A DNA stretch of 6,715 bases from DASVSE01 sp036399715 (lineage in GTDB: Bacteria; Bacteroidota; Rhodothermia; Rhodothermales; Rubricoccaceae). A program made the position numbers and the translations under genes. The notes below the pieces were generated by a model. That model saw only the letters and a program-made list of their open reading frames with translations, was not told the origin of the DNA and did no database searches. Shown piece by piece: positions 1-5,087 of this stretch; position 1 is the stretch's first letter, and each line of letters begins with the position of its first letter. The stretch lies in contig DASWMO010000143.1 of NCBI GenBank assembly GCA_036399715.1, positions 1 to 6,715 on the forward strand. The letters are read 5' to 3'.

Positions 1-517
1 GCGCGACCGATGCCGCGAAGACGCCGGGGGGGGAGAGGCCCCCGCACGCCCGCCACCGCGCAGCGATCGCGATCGCGAGCACGACCCCGATCTGGAAGCC
101 GAGGTATCCGTTCCAGAACGACGCCGACGCGACGAGGCACGACGCGGCGACGGCCGCACGGGCAGCGGCGTCTGCGGGCGCGTCCGGCTCCGTCGCGCGT
201 CCGAGGGCCCAGGCTGCGGCGAATCCGGCCGCGAGCAGGGCTGCTGCGAGCGCGCGGCCCGTGGCCTCGGGACCGAGGGCGCCGAGCACGAGGGCCGGCA
301 GGAGCGTCGCGAGCGTATTCGGGACCGGCGCGCGGGCGAGGTGCCACGGCGTCACCGCGGCATCGGCGAGTTCGGCGCGGAGTAGCGCCCCCGAGTAGAC
401 CCACGCCGGGAGGTCGACGAGGTACAGCGTCGGCCCGGCCAGCACGAGGCCGATAAGGACGGCTGCGGCCACGCCGTATGCGACGCCGTATGCGGTGGGG
501 AGCCCGCGCGCCGCCAT
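1..517 (-). CDS. Polytopic membrane protein, N-terminal part (runs off window), unknown function
   Basis: An open frame begins at ATG 517–515 and stays open to the window edge (172 codons). It is rich in Ala, Leu, Val and Gly. Hydrophobic stretches lie near residues 14–34, 66–82, 88–106, 120–134 and 138–153, so it is a multi-pass inner-membrane protein. Recognisable short segments are VTPWHLARAPVPNTLATLLP (about 55–74) and WNGYLGFQIG (about 135–144). An aromatic/Asn-Gly motif before a hydrophobic helix is common in uncharacterised polytopic proteins, some near glycosyltransferases, but I cannot name a family. Its ATG overlaps the TGA of the sugar-transferase remnant upstream (shared T at 517), so it was probably translationally coupled to it. 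A run of eight C (26–33) probably breaks the frame: past it the reading becomes Arg-rich, while the neighbouring frame reads GVFAASV with better GC3. It may therefore be a pseudogene, a phase-variable gene or a sequencing error. Confidence 0.6.
   Translation of the reverse strand, partial: MAARGLPTAYGVAYGVAAAVLIGLVLAGPTLYLVDLPAWVYSGALLRAELADAAVTPWHLARAPVPNTLATLLPALVLGALGPEATGRALAAALLAAGFAAAWALGRATEPDAPADAAARAAVAASCLVASASFWNGYLGFQIGVVLAIAIAARWRACGGLSPPGVFAASVA
26..33. repeat. Homopolymer tract G8 (C8 in the coding strand) inside the membrane-protein gene
   Basis: Eight consecutive G on the + strand read as C8 within Ser-Pro-Pro codons of the leftward membrane-protein gene. It is the longest homopolymer I see in the window. 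Runs of this length are prone to slippage, and the downstream frame looks wrong by one base. Confidence 0.8.
471..494. repeat. Perfect 12-bp tandem duplication
   Basis: The unit ACGCCGTATGCG occurs twice in direct tandem (471–482 and 483–494). On the coding strand of the membrane-protein gene it is in frame and doubles the residues Ala-Tyr-Gly-Val at positions 9–16, just before the first membrane segment. It looks like a recent replication-slippage duplication that kept the frame. Confidence 0.85.
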
Positions 518-645
518 CAGCGGGCGTTCTCGTAGACGACGACCGTAGATAGCGTCAGCCACATGATCCGCAGGTCGAACGGCAGGGACCGGGGCTAAAT
601 GCAGGACAGGTCGTGCTCGATACACTTGCGCTGGTCGTGTCCCCT
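517..645 (-). pseudogene. Remnant of the 3' end of a WcaJ/WbaP-type sugar transferase gene
   Basis: This stretch aligns by eye to the 3' end of the intact sugar transferase (2413–2541) at about 80% identity over the first 115 bases, with no gap. The last 24 codons still read FDLRIMWLTLSTVVVYENAR before TGA, against FDVRIMWLTLFKGFVHENAH in the intact protein. Upstream, KCIEHDLSCI followed by a stop matches KRIEYDLYYIQ: the Gln codon has become TAG (595–597 on the + strand). A further one-base loss near 633–635 breaks the frame again. Similarity fades near 645–655, and no N-terminal or catalytic part is present in the window. The fragment is therefore non-functional. Its TGA overlaps the ATG of the next gene, an arrangement the intact copy lacks, so it probably descends from a separate paralogue and not from a direct copy of its neighbour. 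Confidence 0.85.
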
Positions 646-729
646 CGCCCGTCAGTGGCAGGCGTCGTTTCGACTCGCATGGCTGAAGATCAAGGTGGTC
701 GGCGACGTCCTTCTGACCGGGAAGGTAGG

Positions 730-822
730 CTACTCGCCCGGCTGTTTCGGCGGCGTCTTCTTCCGGAGCACGAGGTAGAGGAAGAAGAGGAGCAGCGGGA
801 CGGCGATATACACGAATTCCAT
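730..822 (-). CDS. Micro-membrane protein, 30 aa, single pass (second of a tandem pair)
   Basis: ATG 822–820 to TAG 732–730 encodes 30 residues. The protein opens MEFVYIAVP, has one hydrophobic segment (about 3–19, Leu/Phe/Tyr-rich) and ends in a basic tail RKKTPPKQPGE. This predicts a single membrane anchor with N-out, C-in topology by the positive-inside rule. It follows the 26-residue gene with the same layout after 29 bp, and both share a KKTP tail motif, so they are probably paralogues translated from one transcript. Codons end in G or C at nearly every position, as in real genes here. No clear ribosome-binding site is seen, which is usual for this group. I do not recognise the family. 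The size and shape resemble small subunits of membrane complexes, but nothing in the sequence names a partner. Confidence 0.6.
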   Translation of the reverse strand: MEFVYIAVPLLLFFLYLVLRKKTPPKQPGE

Positions 823-851
823 GGCGACTCAGAGGCAGGTGGCGCAGGGGC

Positions 852-932
852 TTATTCCTTGGGCGTCTTCTTTTTGTAGACGAAGAAGTAGATGACGGCG
901 ATGACGGCGAGCGCGAGCATGAGGAAGCCCAT
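852..932 (-). CDS. Micro-membrane protein, 26 aa, single pass (first of a tandem pair)
   Basis: ATG 932–930 to TAA 854–852 encodes 26 residues: one hydrophobic helix (about residues 2–19, Ala/Val/Ile then Tyr-Phe-Phe) and a short lysine-rich tail, YKKKTPKE. It lies 29 bp upstream of a similar 30-residue gene and 124 bp downstream of the racemase stop, all on the same strand. The matched length, topology and KKTP motif make chance ORFs unlikely, although each alone is too short to be sure. The function is unknown. A role as a membrane-anchored accessory peptide is inference from shape only. Confidence 0.6.
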   Translation of the reverse strand: MGFLMLALAVIAVIYFFVYKKKTPKE

Positions 933-996
933 GACAGTGGGGTTGGGTTAGGGCGTTCCAACTCGCTAGGCATCGTCGCGCTCCTCTGAGCCGCAC

Positions 997-1029
997 GTTC
1001 AGAACGCCCCCGGGGTGACGGTCCTGAAC
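997..1029 (-). terminator. Weak inverted repeat after the racemase gene, possible terminator
   Basis: Arms GTTCAG (997–1002) and CTGAAC (1024–1029) are perfect complements. They enclose a 21-base GC-rich loop that itself contains CCCCGGGG. It lies 28 to 60 bases after the racemase stop codon. There is no T-run, so termination is only a guess. Confidence 0.25.
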
Positions 1030-1056
1030 CTCCCCACGACCGTCTCGGCTCGTACG

Positions 1057-1830
1057 TCAGGGCTCACCGCCGACCTGTTCGAGGCCCCCTCGTGAGATCA
1101 CCGCCGGCAGATCCTGGGCGACCGTGAGCAGGGGATCGGCGATGTGGTAGTCCCCGCCGCGTGAGGCGAGCTTCTTGGTCAGCAGGTGCATCTCGGTGCA
1201 GCCCGCGATCAGCCCGTCGACGGCGTACGCGCCCATCAGCCGCTCGACATCGGCGATCCGGTCCTCTCCAACGTCGCCCTGCTTGACCTTGTAGAGGAGT
1301 TCGTGAACGGCATGCTGGTCCTCATCGCCGGGCAGGACGACGAGCGGCTCGGCGTCTGGCCACCTCGGGGAGCTCTGGAAGATGCCTGCCTGCCGGGTGC
1401 CGTCGGTACAGAAGAGCAGGTGCGGTACCCCGGCCGAGACGACCGCGTCGAGGGCGAGGTCGACGAGCGAGACCACGAGCGCCCGGAGGTCCGGCCGGAC
1501 CTGAGGCAGAAAGTGGTGAGCCGTGACGCACGGAACGACGATGCGGTCGACGCCGAGGCGGGCCAGGTCGGAGAGCGCCTGCTCCAACCGGTCCACGACG
1601 GGGCCGGGCGTGCCCTGGCGGATGGCCTCGGTCCGGTCCGGGATCGTCGGGTCCGAGTACAGGACGCATCGGGGCATGTCCTGCTCTCGGTTGGCGAGGT
1701 TGCACTCGTAGAGGGTCCGGACGAACTCGGCCGAGGCCAGCGGCCCCATGCCGCCGAGGATGCCGAGCAGGGGGGCGGTCGGAGCGTTCTGGCCGCTCGA
1801 CCGGTCGGGCGTGGTGCGGATCTCCGCCAT
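1057..1830 (-). CDS. Aspartate/glutamate racemase family protein (divergent)
   Basis: This 257-residue protein belongs to the PLP-independent aspartate/glutamate racemase family, whose two cysteines abstract and return the alpha proton. The family N-terminal motif LGILGGMGP is at residues 22–30, the first cysteine is in VVPCVTAHHF (Cys101) and the second in IAGCTEMHLL (Cys211). The family usually has CNTAH at the first site; here Asn is replaced by Val, which may change substrate choice. The ATG at 1830 is chosen because it sits 21 codons before the conserved motif. The open frame continues upstream to 2307, but that extension is low-complexity and overlaps another candidate gene. No signal peptide is seen, so it should be cytoplasmic. 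It lies upstream of the micro-membrane pair and the transferase remnant on the same strand. The likely product is a D-amino acid for surface polymer, though the exact amino acid cannot be read. Confidence 0.88.
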   Translation of the reverse strand: MAEIRTTPDRSSGQNAPTAPLLGILGGMGPLASAEFVRTLYECNLANREQDMPRCVLYSDPTIPDRTEAIRQGTPGPVVDRLEQALSDLARLGVDRIVVPCVTAHHFLPQVRPDLRALVVSLVDLALDAVVSAGVPHLLFCTDGTRQAGIFQSSPRWPDAEPLVVLPGDEDQHAVHELLYKVKQGDVGEDRIADVERLMGAYAVDGLIAGCTEMHLLTKKLASRGGDYHIADPLLTVAQDLPAVISRGGLEQVGGEP

Positions 1831-1916
1831 GGTGATCTGGGCGTGGGGTGGCTGCCGACGAGGCGCCTTCAGGCGTGTCGGGGCCGGGAACGGCGAGCCG
1901 TCTGTCGGGATCCAGC

Positions 1917-1935
1917 ATCGGGGTGTGGCCCCGAT
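1917..1935. promoter_or_regulatory. Perfect 7-5-7 inverted repeat upstream of the divergent racemase
   Basis: Arms ATCGGGG (1917–1923) and CCCCGAT (1929–1935) flank a five-base loop. It sits 87 to 105 bases upstream of the racemase start, in the region between two divergently oriented genes. It could be an operator or a leader hairpin. No regulator-specific motif is recognised. Confidence 0.35.
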
Positions 1936-2029
1936 CCGGCGGTGACGACGGGCGTCCACGGACGGTCGTTGAGGCGTACGGGCGGCATCGCCGCGTCGGT
2001 CTCCGGGGAGTGCTTGTCCCACGATCAGG

Positions 2030-2048
2030 AGTTGCCTGAGCGGCAACT
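2030..2048. promoter_or_regulatory. Perfect 7-5-7 inverted repeat upstream of the small orphan gene
   Basis: Arms AGTTGCC (2030–2036) and GGCAACT (2042–2048) flank the loop TGAGC. It lies 37 to 55 bases before the ATG of the 82-residue + strand ORF. It has the same geometry as the repeat at 1917–1935 but a different sequence. An operator or 5' leader hairpin is plausible. Confidence 0.35.
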
Positions 2049-2084
2049 GCCCGGCCATACGCTCGTCACCTTGCCCCTCCGTCC

Positions 2085-2333
2085 ATGTCGCATACGATCG
2101 CGGCCCTCCACGACACGCCACAACCGACAGGCCGCCAGGGCTCGGCCGAGTACGTCCCGGCTCACCCAGTAGCGAGCCACGACCTGCCCCGCGATCCCGT
2201 TCTCCTGATGGAGATGGCCGACACATTCGACGTCCTCGACAGCCCGGAGATGGCTCGCGTGCTCCGGGCGCAGGCGGACGTCCACGCCGTCGGACGCGGC
2301 CCGGCATGTGGCCTCCTACGGGGCCGCGTCTGA
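2085..2333 (+). CDS. Small orphan protein, 82 aa, unknown function
   Basis: ATG 2085 to TGA 2331–2333 encodes 82 residues on the strand opposite to its neighbours. The middle (about residues 38–66) reads as an amphipathic helical segment including LLMEMADTFDVLDSPEMARV, and most codons end in G or C. Support for a real gene is its codon use, a hairpin shortly upstream (2030–2048), and two hairpins in the 79-bp gap to the convergent sugar transferase. Against it are the lack of a recognised family and a competing frame on the other strand (2025–2285), whose composition looks less like protein. There is no membrane segment or signal peptide. I do not assign a function. Confidence 0.45.
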   Translation: MSHTIAALHDTPQPTGRQGSAEYVPAHPVASHDLPRDPVLLMEMADTFDVLDSPEMARVLRAQADVHAVGRGPACGLLRGRV

Positions 2334-2346
2334 GCAGCGCTCTAAG

Positions 2347-2369
2347 GCGAGAGGCGCATCGGCTCTCGC
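2347..2369. terminator. Inverted repeat between convergent genes, candidate bidirectional terminator
   Basis: Arms GCGAGAG (2347–2353) and CTCTCGC (2363–2369) are perfect complements with a nine-base loop. The repeat lies between the stop of the small + strand ORF (2333) and the stop of the sugar transferase (2413), where a terminator serving both is expected. No T-run follows. Confidence 0.4.
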
Positions 2370-2378
2370 TCGAACAGA

Positions 2379-2399
2379 CACGGGTGCGGCCGGCCCGTG
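2379..2399. terminator. Second inverted repeat between convergent genes
   Basis: Arms CACGGG (2379–2384) and CCCGTG (2394–2399) enclose a nine-base GC-rich loop. It starts ten bases after the previous hairpin and ends 14 bases from the sugar transferase stop codon. It is probably part of the same convergent termination region. Confidence 0.35.
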
Positions 2400-2412
2400 C
2401 TCCGCGCCCGGC

Positions 2413-3840
2413 TCAGTGGGCGTTCTCGTGGACGAAGCCCTTGAACAGCGTCAGCCACATGATCCGCACGTCGAACCACAGCGACCAGTTCTGGATGTAG
2501 TACAGGTCATACTCGATCCGCTTGCGCAGGCTCGTGTCCCCGCGCCAGCCGTTGACCTGCGCCCAGCCCGTGATGCCGGCCTTCATCTTGTGACGCAGCA
2601 TGTAGCCCGGGATCTCGTGACGGAAGCCCTCGATCAGGACGGGCCGCTCGGGTCGCGGGCCGACGACCGACATGTCGCCCCGGAGCACGTTCAGAAACTG
2701 CGGCAACTCGTCGAGGCTCGTCCGCCGCAGAAACGCCCCGACGGGCGTCGCACGCGACTCGCCGGGCCGCGACCAGACGGCGCCCGTGCGGGCCTCGGCG
2801 TCGACGGGCATCGAGCGGAATTTGAGCATCCCGAACGTGCGCCCGTTGAGGCCCATCCGCTCCTGACGGTAGAAGACCGGGCCGGGGCTGGTCAGCTTTA
2901 CGGTCGCCGCGATCGCAAGCAGGACCGGCGCGAGCCCGACGATCGCGGTCGCCGAAAAGGCCATATCGAGTGCCCGCTTGACGACCTGCCGGACATCGAA
3001 CGCGGCCTCGTCGAGCAGGTGGATCACGGGCAGCCCATCGACGTCCGAGACGCGGCTGTTGAGCAGCAGGTCGAGCGAGAACAGGTCCGGGACGAGGCAC
3101 AGGTGGGCCGTGCGGACCGAGCACGCCTCGGCGACGGCCTCGATCTTGTGCGACGCCGAGAGGGGGAGCGCGGCGTAGACCATGTCGATGCCGCCGAGGC
3201 GGTCCATGATCTCATCGATCTCGTCGACGTGCCCGATGACGTTCGGGCGGCCGTCCTGCTCGGGGTAGAACGGGTCGCGCGGGGCCGCCGAGACGCCCGA
3301 CCCGCGGTCGTCGAGGAAACCGACGACCTCGAAGCCCATCCACGGGTAGTGGTGGAACGCGCGTGCGAGGCGCTGCCCGGCGTGTCCCGCCCCGACAATG
3401 AGGACCCGGCGGACGTTGCGCCCCGCCTGCCGCGCCCGCCGCAGCACGACGTAGATCACCAGCCGTAGCGCTGCCAGAAAGCCCGACGAGAGCACGCCGA
3501 AGAGAAGCACGTGGACGCGCGAGAAGGAGAACTCCCGGAAGAAGAACGTCGCCCCGACCGACACGGCGAGGCCCATCGCGACCGCTCGTGCGACGGCGTA
3601 CACGACGAGGGGGAGCCGCTCCGCGCGCCGCGTCTGGTACAGCCCGGAGAGCACAAACGCCGCGCTCCACAGCAGGAGCACGGCCGGCAGAAACCGGAGG
3701 TACTCCGCGAGCGGCACGAACCGCGGCGGCGTCAGAATCTCGAAACGCACGACCCACGCGGCCACCCACGCGACGGCGATCAGGAGGAGGTCAGCACCGA
3801 ACAGAAGCCGCTGGAGGGCCTGGCTGCGTTCGCGAAGCAT
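2413..3840 (-). CDS. Polyprenyl-phosphate sugar phosphotransferase (WcaJ/WbaP type), initiates exopolysaccharide
   Basis: This 475-residue inner-membrane enzyme transfers a sugar-1-phosphate from a nucleotide sugar to undecaprenyl phosphate, the first step of exopolysaccharide or O-antigen repeat assembly. Hydrophobic helices lie near residues 11–31, 49–67, 79–101 and 108–128. A Rossmann-like segment follows with VLIVGAGHAGQRLA (146–159), then the C-terminal bacterial sugar transferase domain from about 285: a hydrophobic re-entrant helix, SPGPVFYRQERMG, LKFRSM, the catalytic Asp-Glu pair in TSLDELPQF (Asp377, Glu378), VGPRPERP (393–400) and GITGWAQVNG. It ends in VHENAH. Full length and intact motifs indicate an active enzyme. 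The donor sugar cannot be read, though the architecture fits glucose- or galactose-1-phosphate transferases. It starts 96 bp after the upstream racemase on the same strand, so the two may be co-transcribed. A decayed relative of its 3' end lies at 517–645. Confidence 0.95.
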   Translation of the reverse strand: MLRERSQALQRLLFGADLLLIAVAWVAAWVVRFEILTPPRFVPLAEYLRFLPAVLLLWSAAFVLSGLYQTRRAERLPLVVYAVARAVAMGLAVSVGATFFFREFSFSRVHVLLFGVLSSGFLAALRLVIYVVLRRARQAGRNVRRVLIVGAGHAGQRLARAFHHYPWMGFEVVGFLDDRGSGVSAAPRDPFYPEQDGRPNVIGHVDEIDEIMDRLGGIDMVYAALPLSASHKIEAVAEACSVRTAHLCLVPDLFSLDLLLNSRVSDVDGLPVIHLLDEAAFDVRQVVKRALDMAFSATAIVGLAPVLLAIAATVKLTSPGPVFYRQERMGLNGRTFGMLKFRSMPVDAEARTGAVWSRPGESRATPVGAFLRRTSLDELPQFLNVLRGDMSVVGPRPERPVLIEGFRHEIPGYMLRHKMKAGITGWAQVNGWRGDTSLRKRIEYDLYYIQNWSLWFDVRIMWLTLFKGFVHENAH

Positions 3841-3905
3841 CGGTTCAGGTTCACCCGACGGGGGCGGGACGGCGGAAGGCGGCGAAGATAGCGGGACGCG
3901 AGCAG

Positions 3906-3936
3906 GGCGGGGACACGAGATAACCCCGCCGCGGGG
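3906..3936 (-). promoter_or_regulatory. Two mutually exclusive GC hairpins between racemase and sugar transferase
   Basis: GGCGGGG (3906–3912) pairs perfectly with CCCCGCC (3924–3930) around an 11-base loop. The same CCCCGC can instead pair with GCGGGG (3931–3936), directly against the racemase stop codon, although that loop would be very tight. The repeat sits in the 96-bp gap between two co-directional genes. It could reduce read-through (terminator or attenuator) or protect the racemase mRNA. There is no T-run. Confidence 0.35.
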
Positions 3937-4782
3937 CTACACCGCCACCCCGATGGATTCTGCCGAGGTGCGCAGCTTCTCGGGGTGCGTCGCAAGGATG
4001 AGCGCCTGCGCGAGCGCGCGCGTCGAGTTGACGAGCGGCACGCCCGCGTAGACCCGCTCGGGTACGGCGAGCGGCAACTCCGTGCAGCCCAGAATGACTG
4101 CCTCGGCGCCGTGTGCGACGAGGTGCGCGACCGCGTCGAGCAGGACGGTGCGGGCACGGGGGTCCGGCGGCGCCGAATGTGCCTTGAGGCCCCACGTGGC
4201 GTCGAAGATGGAGGCGTGGACGCGTGCCTGCACGGCCGCATCCGGCACGAGCGCCTCTCGGCCCGACGCTTCGAGGCCGATCTGGTGCAGCCGGTTGGCG
4301 ACCGACGAGTCGGTCGCGAGCACGCCCACGCGGCGTACGGTCGGCATCTCGCGCTCGATGGCAGCCACGATCGCGTCGACGATGTGAAGGAGGCGCATTG
4401 GCGTGCCGGCGAGGCCCGCCCGGAGGGCGTCGAACAGGACGGGCGCGTGGGCCGTGTTGCACGGCACGCCGACGACGGCGCAGCCGGCGGCATCGAGCGC
4501 GTGTAAGACGGCGAGCATCGGCGGGACCGGGCTCGGGGCGCTCGCGTCGGCGATCCACGTGCTGCGGTCCGGGATGCGGCCGGGGTACGAGACGAGCGCG
4601 ACCGGCAGGTGCTCCTGGTCCGCGTGGGCGTCGGTCTCGTCGAAGAGGGTACGGACGAGGTCGAGCCCGGCGTAGGGCCCGAGGCCGCCGAGCACGCCGA
4701 TGGCGTCGCGTGCCCCGACGGTGCCGTGGGCAGGTGCGGGGAGCGGGGAAACGGTCGGGGCGGGGCCGGACGGGGCAGGCAC
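3937..4782 (-). CDS. Aspartate/glutamate racemase family protein (canonical active site)
   Basis: Also a PLP-independent racemase, this one has both classic motifs: VGVPCNTAH (first catalytic Cys) and ILGCTELPL (second). IGVLGGLGPYAG marks the N-terminal strand and loop. With the GTG start at 4782 the protein has 281 residues and the cysteines are at 108 and 233. An alternative GTG at 4854 would add 24 residues, but those codons are Arg/Pro-rich with six of 24 ending in T, unlike the core, so I prefer 4782. Even then about 26 Pro/Ala-rich residues precede the conserved fold, so the true start remains uncertain; no in-frame ATG is available. It is probably a cytoplasmic aspartate or broad amino-acid racemase. 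It is the first gene of a leftward unit with the sugar transferase 96 bp downstream, and it diverges from tRNA-Gln. Similarity to the other racemase in the window is modest (about a third identical by eye in the N-terminal part). Confidence 0.88.
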   Translation of the reverse strand: MPAPSGPAPTVSPLPAPAHGTVGARDAIGVLGGLGPYAGLDLVRTLFDETDAHADQEHLPVALVSYPGRIPDRSTWIADASAPSPVPPMLAVLHALDAAGCAVVGVPCNTAHAPVLFDALRAGLAGTPMRLLHIVDAIVAAIEREMPTVRRVGVLATDSSVANRLHQIGLEASGREALVPDAAVQARVHASIFDATWGLKAHSAPPDPRARTVLLDAVAHLVAHGAEAVILGCTELPLAVPERVYAGVPLVNSTRALAQALILATHPEKLRTSAESIGVAV

Positions 4783-4900
4783 GGCGGCGGGGGCAGTGAA
4801 AAGGGGAGCAAGACGGACGCGCAGGGGGTCCGGAGCGCGGCGCCGGCGGCACACGCGTTGCTCCGGAGCGGCCGCGGCGTCTAGTTTGGTAGCCTTGCCC

Positions 4901-4939
4901 GACCGCGGTCCGGCCGGCGGCGCAGATTACGCCCGCCGG
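4901..4939. promoter_or_regulatory. Palindrome and hairpin in the divergent racemase/tRNA-Gln intergenic region
   Basis: GACCGCGGTC (4901–4910) is a perfect 10-base palindrome. It is followed by arms CCGGCGG (4914–4920) and CCGCCGG (4933–4939). They fill the space between the leftward racemase and the rightward tRNA, next to the only fairly AT-rich patch there (about 4880–4897, containing TAGTTTGG). Promoters for both directions should lie in this interval, but I cannot assign exact boxes. The palindrome could be a regulator site or chance in GC-rich DNA. Confidence 0.3.
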
Positions 4940-4964
4940 GCGTGCCTCCTCGGGCGCCGACGTC

Positions 4965-5035
4965 TGCCCGGTGGTGTAACGGTAGCACAGCGCCCTTTGG
5001 AGGCGTTTGCAGAGGTTCGAATCCTCTCCGGGCAA
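4965..5035 (+). tRNA. tRNA-Gln (anticodon UUG)
   Basis: The cloverleaf folds fully. The acceptor stem is TGCCCGG (4965–4971) with CCGGGCA (5028–5034), discriminator A at 5035; the D stem is GTG/CAC. The anticodon stem is GCGCC/GGCGT around loop CTTTGGA, with anticodon TTG at 4997–4999. The T stem is AGAGG/CCTCT around TTCGAAT. The U1–A72 first pair is typical of glutamine tRNAs. CCA is not encoded. It reads CAA, and CAG by wobble. The prs start codon is 52 bp further on the same strand, so the two may share a transcript. Confidence 0.96.
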
Positions 5036-5087
5036 CTCCGCCCCCGGGCACTCTGCCCTCGCCCTCGGGCCTCCCGCTCCGCCGTCC

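Noticed and set aside
64..78. GCGATCGCGATCGC, resembling the HIP1 palindrome GCGATCGC
   Set aside because: A single occurrence inside a coding stretch of alternating Ile/Ala codons; no repeated use in the window.
10..456. 148-codon + strand ORF at the left edge
   Set aside because: It is extremely Arg/Pro-rich and antisense to the hydrophobic membrane-protein frame.
641..735. Possible + strand fragment reading AWLKIKVVGDVLLTG
   Set aside because: It looks slightly protein-like but is short, has no start, and its 3' part is antisense to a micro-membrane gene; I cannot link it to any family.
613..879. 88-codon + strand ORF
   Set aside because: It covers the transferase remnant and the antisense of the micro-membrane genes; its Glu- and Arg-rich runs are the reverse complements of their Leu/Phe codons.
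1831..2307. N-terminal extension of the divergent racemase frame (159 residues upstream of the chosen ATG)
   Set aside because: It is Arg/Pro-rich, has no family similarity, and overlaps the divergent intergenic region and the small + strand ORF; the family fold begins just after the ATG at 1830.
2308..3468. Long + strand ORF (386 codons) opposite the sugar transferase
   Set aside because: It is a shadow of the high-GC antisense gene: rich in Arg, Asp and Val with no motifs, while the - strand frame has a complete set of family motifs.
4965..5035. tRNA-Gln as an integration site for the block on its left
   Set aside because: Islands normally enter at a tRNA 3' end, which here faces prs; I found no second copy of the tRNA 3' end and no integrase in the window.
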